In this document: piece after piece, positions 59,850-64,000 of the stretch
Position numbering within the stretch: the stretch's first letter is position 1
Layout of the letters: the number at the start of each line of letters is the position of its first letter
Source of the DNA: Alistipes sp.
Lineage (GTDB): Bacteria > Bacteroidota > Bacteroidia > Bacteroidales > Rikenellaceae
Direction of reading: 5' to 3'
DNA length: 64,000 nt
NCBI GenBank assembly: GCA_017517705.1
Contig: JAFWYM010000027.1
Span: forward strand, 1-64,000
Program-made: the position numbers and the translations under genes
Notes under the pieces: model-generated
Databases searched by the model: none
What the model was told of the DNA's origin: nothing
Seen by the model: the letters and a program-made list of their open reading frames with translations, nothing else

Positions 59850-60314
59850 TCAGTTTCTATTCTTTTTATCTTCAAGTGTCGCAATAAGTCCTGCAAAGTA
59901 AATACTTTTTTCTGAATTTAGCAAACTTAATTTGCGATAAGTGTCGATTGCCTCGTCATATAGCCCCTGATTTGCATAAATCTCCGCTAATTCTTCGCTT
60001 ACCATCTCCTCATCGAGACCATATTCCACTGCTGCGAGGTCGTCGGCAGCGCCCTCCTCGGCGACGATGCGGTACTCCTGGCGCTTAAGGAAGCGCTCGA
60101 TGAGGTCGTCGGGACTGAGGTATGTGAGTCGTGCGGCGTCAACAGCGCGTGGCGGGATGAGTGCTGTGGGGTGGAGCATAGCTATGAGCCTCGTAGCGGG
60201 GGTTAGTACCGCCTCGCCGCCACCCTTGCGGGCAAGGGCTATGTGGCCGGCACTCCACCAGGGGTAGCGCTCGATAAGAGACTCTATGTTTGTTGTTTCG
60301 ACCCTCTGCTTCAT
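59850..60314 (-). CDS. Helical-repeat protein between lptE and secG
   Basis: 154 residues. The C-terminal third has a TPR-like pair (AEIYANQGLYDEAIDTYRKL, LLNSEKSIYFAGLIATLEDK); the rest, MKQRVETTNIESLIERYPWW onward, is not recognised. The start at 60314, 4 bp after lptE, is chosen; the longer frame to 60479 lies inside lptE in another frame. The order sigma-54 regulator, lptE, this gene, secG is one I recall from other Bacteroidota, so a conserved envelope-related role is plausible. Confidence 0.8.
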   Translation of the reverse strand: MKQRVETTNIESLIERYPWWSAGHIALARKGGGEAVLTPATRLIAMLHPTALIPPRAVDAARLTYLSPDDLIERFLKRQEYRIVAEEGAADDLAAVEYGLDEEMVSEELAEIYANQGLYDEAIDTYRKLSLLNSEKSIYFAGLIATLEDKKNRN

Positions 60315-60318
60315 ACTA

Positions 60319-60849
60319 TTACCAGTTGCCGGCCGCAGCCATATATATGTCGTTGACAAGGGCGTCGACAATCTCCTCAATAAGTTGATCCTGAACGTCG
60401 ACCAATAGCTGCGACGAGTCGTAGTCGGTATACGACGAGAAGGTCTTATTGTTGAACGATGTGGTCTGATCCACAGCATTCTGGAAGTTAACCTTCACGG
60501 TGATGGTGAGGCGGTTCATAAGGGCATAGTCGCCACTCGAGACAGATGCTGTGGTAGAGGTGTAGTTGGTAATCTCGCCCTCGAAGGCGAAGTCGCCACC
60601 CTCCTCGACCTGCTGTAGGCGTGTCTGACGCGAGAACTTCTCGCGAAGCGCCTCCGTGAGCACGTTGCTAAGCGTGGGTGCCACCATAGGAGCGTTGTTA
60701 GGGAAGTAGGCCACGGAGAAGGTCTGTGCCTCAGGGGGTATAGAGCCGCCCGAGAGGTTATAGGTGACCTTATAACCACAGCCTGCACATATCATCGATA
60801 GCACGATGAGTGTGGCCATCCTCATAAGTATGTTTCTCATTCGCTTCAT
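60319..60849 (-). CDS. lptE: LPS-assembly lipoprotein LptE
   Basis: 176 residues, signal peptide with lipobox SMICAGC (Cys24), then GYKVTYNLSGGSIPPEAQTF, VAYFPNNAPMVAPTLSNVLTEAL and FEGEITNYTSTTASVSSGDY. This is the Bacteroidota LptE family that plugs the LptD barrel during lipopolysaccharide delivery to the outer leaflet. Starts 5 bp after the sigma-54-type regulator. Confidence 0.9.
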   Translation of the reverse strand: MKRMRNILMRMATLIVLSMICAGCGYKVTYNLSGGSIPPEAQTFSVAYFPNNAPMVAPTLSNVLTEALREKFSRQTRLQQVEEGGDFAFEGEITNYTSTTASVSSGDYALMNRLTITVKVNFQNAVDQTTSFNNKTFSSYTDYDSSQLLVDVQDQLIEEIVDALVNDIYMAAAGNW

Positions 60850-60854
60850 ATTCG

Positions 60855-62072
60855 CTATTTTGTGTTGTCGTTAATGCCTAACGCCTTCATCCTGCGATAT
60901 AGTGTGCGCTCCGATATAAAGAGCTCGCGGGCAGCCTCCTTGCGGCTGTAGTTGTTGCGCTGCAGGGCTTGCAGTATCTGGTCGCGCTGTACATCCTCCT
61001 TTGTCAGCTCCGCAGCGGGGTTGTCGTCTACAACCTCAATGTCAGCATAGTCGTAGCTCTGTGGCAGGCTACGTGTGCGCTCTGGGAGCAGGCCGATGAC
61101 ATCGCTCGTCGTGGGCGTGGGATGTGGGGTGTGTACGTTGCCCGACATCGCCTCGGTCATCATACGCTTCAGGTCGTTGATGTCGTTGCGCATATCGAAG
61201 AGTATCTTGTAGAGTAGCTCGCGCTCCGTGGTAGCGTCGGCATAGCCCTCGTTGTGGTTCCCTACGGTGCGTACCGAGTAGCCCTCGTCGGGGAGGTAGC
61301 GACGTAGTATCTCGGCCGTGATGTCGCGGCTCTGCTCGATGGCCGATATCTGCTCTGCTACGTTCTTGAGCTGGCGTATATTACCACGCCAGTGGTAGCT
61401 CTCCAGGAGTACGCGGGCAGCATCGTTGAGCGCCACGGCAGGCATCTTATACTGCACAGCCACATCGCTTGCAAACTTGCGGAAGAGCAGGTATATGTCG
61501 CCCTTGCGCTCGCGTAGTGGTGGTACGCTGATGGGCACGGTGTTGAGACGGTAGTATAGATCCTCGCGGAAGCGACCCTCGGCAATTGCCTGCATAAGGT
61601 TGTTATTCGTGGCAGCCACCACACGTACGTTGGTCTTTTGCACCTTAGCCGAACCTACACGCATATATTCGCCCGTCTGAAGCACACGTAGGAGACGTAC
61701 CTGTGTAGATATGGGTAGCTCGCCTACCTCGTCTAAGAAGATAGTGCCACCATCTGCCTCCTCGAAGTATCCCTTGCGGCTATCTATGGCGCCCGTGAAC
61801 GAGCCCTTCTCGTGACCGAAGAGCTCCGAGTCGATGGTGCCCTCGGGTATAGCACCGCAGTTCACTGCGATATATTTGTTGTGCTTACGTGCCGAGTAGG
61901 CGTGGATTATCTGCGGGAAGAACTCTTTACCCACGCCACTCTCACCTGTAACCAGCACCGATAAGTCTGTGGGGGCCACGCGCATAGCTACCTCTATGGC
62001 GTTGTTGAGTGCTTCGGTATTGCCAATAATACCGAAACGCTGCTTTACCGTAAGAAGTTCGTTTGCTGTCAT
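60855..62072 (-). CDS. Sigma-54-type AAA+ transcriptional activator without receiver domain
   Basis: 405 residues. AAA+ core with Walker A TGESGVGKE (near 42), the sigma-54 contact loop as GSFTGAIDSRKG, Walker B GGTIFLDEVGEL and the arginine finger region FREDLYYRL. There is no N-terminal sensory domain beyond about 15 residues. A roughly 100-residue linker leads to a Fis-type HTH at the end (YSRKEAARELFISERTLYRRMKAL quoted in part: KEAARELFISERTLYRR). The promoter partners are not visible here. Its place before lptE suggests envelope-stress control, as inference. Confidence 0.92.
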   Translation of the reverse strand: MTANELLTVKQRFGIIGNTEALNNAIEVAMRVAPTDLSVLVTGESGVGKEFFPQIIHAYSARKHNKYIAVNCGAIPEGTIDSELFGHEKGSFTGAIDSRKGYFEEADGGTIFLDEVGELPISTQVRLLRVLQTGEYMRVGSAKVQKTNVRVVAATNNNLMQAIAEGRFREDLYYRLNTVPISVPPLRERKGDIYLLFRKFASDVAVQYKMPAVALNDAARVLLESYHWRGNIRQLKNVAEQISAIEQSRDITAEILRRYLPDEGYSVRTVGNHNEGYADATTERELLYKILFDMRNDINDLKRMMTEAMSGNVHTPHPTPTTSDVIGLLPERTRSLPQSYDYADIEVVDDNPAAELTKEDVQRDQILQALQRNNYSRKEAARELFISERTLYRRMKALGINDNTK

Positions 62073-62076
62073 TATG

Positions 62077-62847
62077 CTACTTGGTTACTTTGTTGCTATC
62101 TATCGTTATGCCGGCACCCGTCACTGCATCTACTGTCATCGTTGCCGTAGGTCTCTCGTTTGCTGTCGAATCCTTACTCTTCAGCCACTGCCAGCCACCC
62201 CATATTATGGCTGCGGCTATGGCTACGAGGAGGAGCATCACCATAAGCGAGGGGCGTCGACGGCGCTTGTTATCTCGGCGTTCCTCGCCACGCTTAGCGT
62301 TCTTACTCTTGTCGTACTTGAGACCGCGGAGGTAGGCGTCGGGCTTGCCTATGCGTAGTACGTCATCCTCCACCTTGGCACTGCGCTTTGCTGAACTCTG
62401 GCGTTCGCGCTGCGGTGCTCGTGTCGTTCTGTTGTGTGTGGGACGTGACGTCGCCGTGCGCTGTAGTCTCTGACGCTCGACGTCGAGCATCTCCACGGGG
62501 GGCTTTATGTTACCGCCAAATACCTGGGGCTCACGCTTATGCTTGAATTTTATGGTGTTATTCTCGCTCGCCACAAACTCGCCAAAGCCCTCTATCACGT
62601 AACTTTCGCCACGATTTATGGCGTGGTGTATGTCGAAGACCAGACGGTCTATCATGCCACTGGCCTCGAGCTCCTTCACGCCATAGGCTACGAGCAAAGA
62701 GCGTAGCACGCCATCGTCGCTGCGCATAAGATCCGAAAATAGGATTGCGCCCGATGGCTGCTTCACTATAAACATACCGAGCTTGGGCACAACAATACGC
62801 TTGTTATGCTTGAGATACTCTATCAGTATGTTGGTAATCAGTTCCAC
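62077..62847 (-). CDS. CCDC81-type HU domain membrane protein
   Basis: 256 residues. The first about 105 match the prokaryotic CCDC81-type HU domains: MELITNILIEYLKHNKRIVV, VPKLGMFIVKQPSGAILFSD and the second unit SGMIDRLVFDIHHAINRGES with YVIEGFGEF. A long Arg/Lys/Ser-rich linker (about 125-195) leads to one membrane helix (MVMLLLVAIAAAIIWGGWQW) and a short outer tail. Many relatives carry an outer SPOR domain for peptidoglycan; here it is missing or reduced. It may link the envelope to nucleic acid or proteins inside. Immediately before the activator gene. Confidence 0.85.
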   Translation of the reverse strand: MELITNILIEYLKHNKRIVVPKLGMFIVKQPSGAILFSDLMRSDDGVLRSLLVAYGVKELEASGMIDRLVFDIHHAINRGESYVIEGFGEFVASENNTIKFKHKREPQVFGGNIKPPVEMLDVERQRLQRTATSRPTHNRTTRAPQRERQSSAKRSAKVEDDVLRIGKPDAYLRGLKYDKSKNAKRGEERRDNKRRRRPSLMVMLLLVAIAAAIIWGGWQWLKSKDSTANERPTATMTVDAVTGAGITIDSNKVTK

Positions 62848-63038
62848 CGCGACGTTCCTAATTGGTTATATAACGTGCAAAGATAATACTTTTTTTCTGA
62901 ATATTAATTAGTCGTGAGCATTTAGTAATGATAAATTGGTCGCAATGGTAACAGCTAACCCATACCTACAATATGTGCTTGCTTCTAATCTGATAGTTTA
63001 GTATAGTGTCGTAGATATTATTTGCCCCTACTAAAGTC

Positions 63039-63070
63039 AACAAGGGCGGTCGTTAAAGACCACCCTTGTT
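63039..63070 (-). terminator. Stem-loop after the small DNA-binding gene
   Basis: AACAAGGG-C-GGTC with GACC-A-CCCTTGTT, 24 bp past the stop. The T-run is weak. Confidence 0.6.
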
Positions 63071-63093
63071 ATCTTGTGCGTTTTGCGCCTATA

Positions 63094-63339
63094 TTATTTC
63101 TGCTCGTTCAAGATGCGCATCGCAGCGTCGAATATCGTAGTATCATCGAGCGTAACAACGCCACCATCGGGGCCCTGCTCAATATGAATACCTACACCCT
63201 CCTTAGCCTCAAAGTGCTTGCCACCAAAGTAGTTGCGAACGGTGTCAACGTCGATACCCAACTCATCTGCTATGCGCTGCGAGCTGCCACTGGGCAACTT
63301 ATCCTTGATGCGGCGCAATTCATTAAATGTGATAATCAT
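63094..63339 (-). CDS. Small HTH DNA-binding protein of Bacteroidota
   Basis: 81 residues. FNELRRIKDKLPSGSSQRIA then DELGIDVDTVRNYFGG is a helix-turn-helix. The end HIEQGPDGGVVTLDDTTIFD is strongly conserved in similar small proteins I recall from the phylum, with no known target. The start at 63339 (MIITFNELRRIK) fits them; the frame to 63381 adds 14 unlike residues. Confidence 0.85.
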   Translation of the reverse strand: MIITFNELRRIKDKLPSGSSQRIADELGIDVDTVRNYFGGKHFEAKEGVGIHIEQGPDGGVVTLDDTTIFDAAMRILNEQK

Positions 63340-63513
63340 AACTTTCCAAATATTAAGATTAATATTAATTTCGTTTCGCACTACTAAATTAATGCATTTT
63401 TTTTAATCTGCCAAATTATTGCGACTAATTTTTTAAAAATGTAATTATTTGACCACACCGCAGATTATATATGGCACTATACCTATTTATATATACCATA
63501 ACCGTAGAGCGAA

Positions 63514-63550
63514 ACAAGGGGCTGCCGAATTATCCGGCAACCCCTCGTTG
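63514..63550 (-). terminator. Terminator of ppdK
   Basis: CAAGGGGCTGCCG with CGGCAACCCCTCGTTG, 17 bp past the stop, with TTGTTTC following on the minus strand. Confidence 0.8.
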
Positions 63551-63566
63551 CAATAAGCTCATTCTA

Positions 63567-64000
63567 TTATTTCTCGTTAAGAGCGGCGTGTGCTGCAGCA
63601 AGACGTGCGATGGGCACGCGGAAGGGCGAGCAGCTCACGTAGTTCAGGCCTGCATAGTGGCAGAACTCTACAGATGAGGGCTCACCACCGTGCTCACCAC
63701 AGATACCGCACTTGAGGTCGGGACGTGTGGTGCGACCTTTGAACACAGCCTCGCGGATAAGCTGGCCTACACCGTTGCGATCCAAAATCTTGAAGGGGTC
63801 ATTCTTCAAGATGTTCTTCTCGAGGTATACGGGCAAGAACTTAGCGATATCGTCGCGTGAGAAGCCGAGGGTCATCTGCGTAAGGTCGTTAGTACCGAAC
63901 GAGAAGAACTCTGCAACCTCAGCAATCTGGTTAGCTGTAACGGCGGCACGAGGAACCTCGATCATAGTACCTACGAGGTAGTCGATGCGGTCGTTGCGCT
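63567..64000 (-). CDS. ppdK: Pyruvate phosphate dikinase, C-terminal part
   Basis: The frame is open to the window edge, giving the last 144 residues: [42 protein letters not shown]-like [15 protein letters not shown] and [11 protein letters not shown] with the catalytic Cys. This is the PEP/pyruvate-binding barrel of PPDK, which interconverts pyruvate, ATP and phosphate with PEP, AMP and pyrophosphate in anaerobe glycolysis. The closing [19 protein letters not shown] and [17 protein letters not shown] are standard. The start lies outside the window. Confidence 0.97.
   Translation of the reverse strand, partial: RNDRIDYLVGTMIEVPRAAVTANQIAEVAEFFSFGTNDLTQMTLGFSRDDIAKFLPVYLEKNILKNDPFKILDRNGVGQLIREAVFKGRTTRPDLKCGICGEHGGEPSSVEFCHYAGLNYVSCSPFRVPIARLAAAHAALNEK

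Overview
The window looks like chromosomal DNA of a Bacteroidota (Bacteroidales) gut-type bacterium, probably Rikenellaceae/Alistipes-like. Support comes from family content: DUF2851, GSCFA, DUF4294, the Bacteroidota omega subunit, histone H1-like protein, CCDC81-type HU protein, the FeoA-FeoB fusion and collagen/BspA and DUF6562-type lipoproteins. It also comes from the many promoters with the Bacteroidota -7 box TAnnTTTG and the lack of Shine-Dalgarno sequences. The genus is an inference; the phylum is well supported. Most of the window is ordinary housekeeping sequence. The unusual material lies in the gaps between genes.

Layout: 1-138 is the right end of an IS3-family element. 185-5658 (minus) holds DUF2851, a SufT-like protein, SufE, a degenerate phosphatase-like secreted protein, a GSCFA protein and an acyltransferase. 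5761-6870 (plus) is a LuxS-MTA/SAH nucleosidase fusion. 7318-11254 (minus) is a TPR protein and gyrA. 11862-14369 is a GH84 hexosaminidase. 14639-19471 holds deoD, a cysteine desulfidase/serine dehydratase-like gene, an aldehyde dehydrogenase and a NahK-like kinase. 19751-22576 is an M16 peptidase. 22807-23533 is a zeta-toxin-like kinase overlapping a 53-residue gene. 23623-28519 holds a LuxC-like reductase, a thioredoxin-fold lipoprotein, argS and a dihydrouridine synthase. 28533-33112 holds two lipoproteins (one FKBP), ruvA, an OmpH/Skp-like protein and cdaA. A tRNA-Gln lies at 33193.

33960-43731 carries an OhrR-type regulator with two small genes, a histone H1-like gene, feoAB with its 46-residue FeoB partner, an AraC regulator, a thioesterase, DUF4294, dnaG, smpB and tsaB. 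44377-47844 is a collagen-like/leucine-rich surface lipoprotein. 48277-52338 is the bamD-rpoZ-coaBC-recN cluster. 53012-56872 is a 1286-residue modular lipoprotein. 57520-58608 is rpsF-rpsR-rplI. 58719-63339 holds a TspO homologue, secG, a helical-repeat protein, lptE, a sigma-54-type activator, a membrane HU protein and a small DNA-binding protein. The window ends inside ppdK.

The intergenic space carries several repeat families that the genes do not explain. (1) A hairpin with arm GGGGCTGACTAA and a conserved loop sits near gene 3' ends at least seven times. In two near-identical places it is joined to a roughly 120-bp element with GAGAGTGAATAAAAAG-type terminal inverted repeats. (2) Two tandem roughly 130-bp elements bounded by AATTTCTTGT inverted repeats follow tsaB. 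(3) A 208-bp repeat occurs in opposite orientations at 33.6 and 44.0 kb. (4) Long inverted arrays are built of 9-10-bp GGGTAGAGT/GGGGAGTAT units. A stand-alone structured RNA candidate with its own promoter and terminator is at about 39057-39157. Alignments to families were done by eye, so domain limits are approximate.
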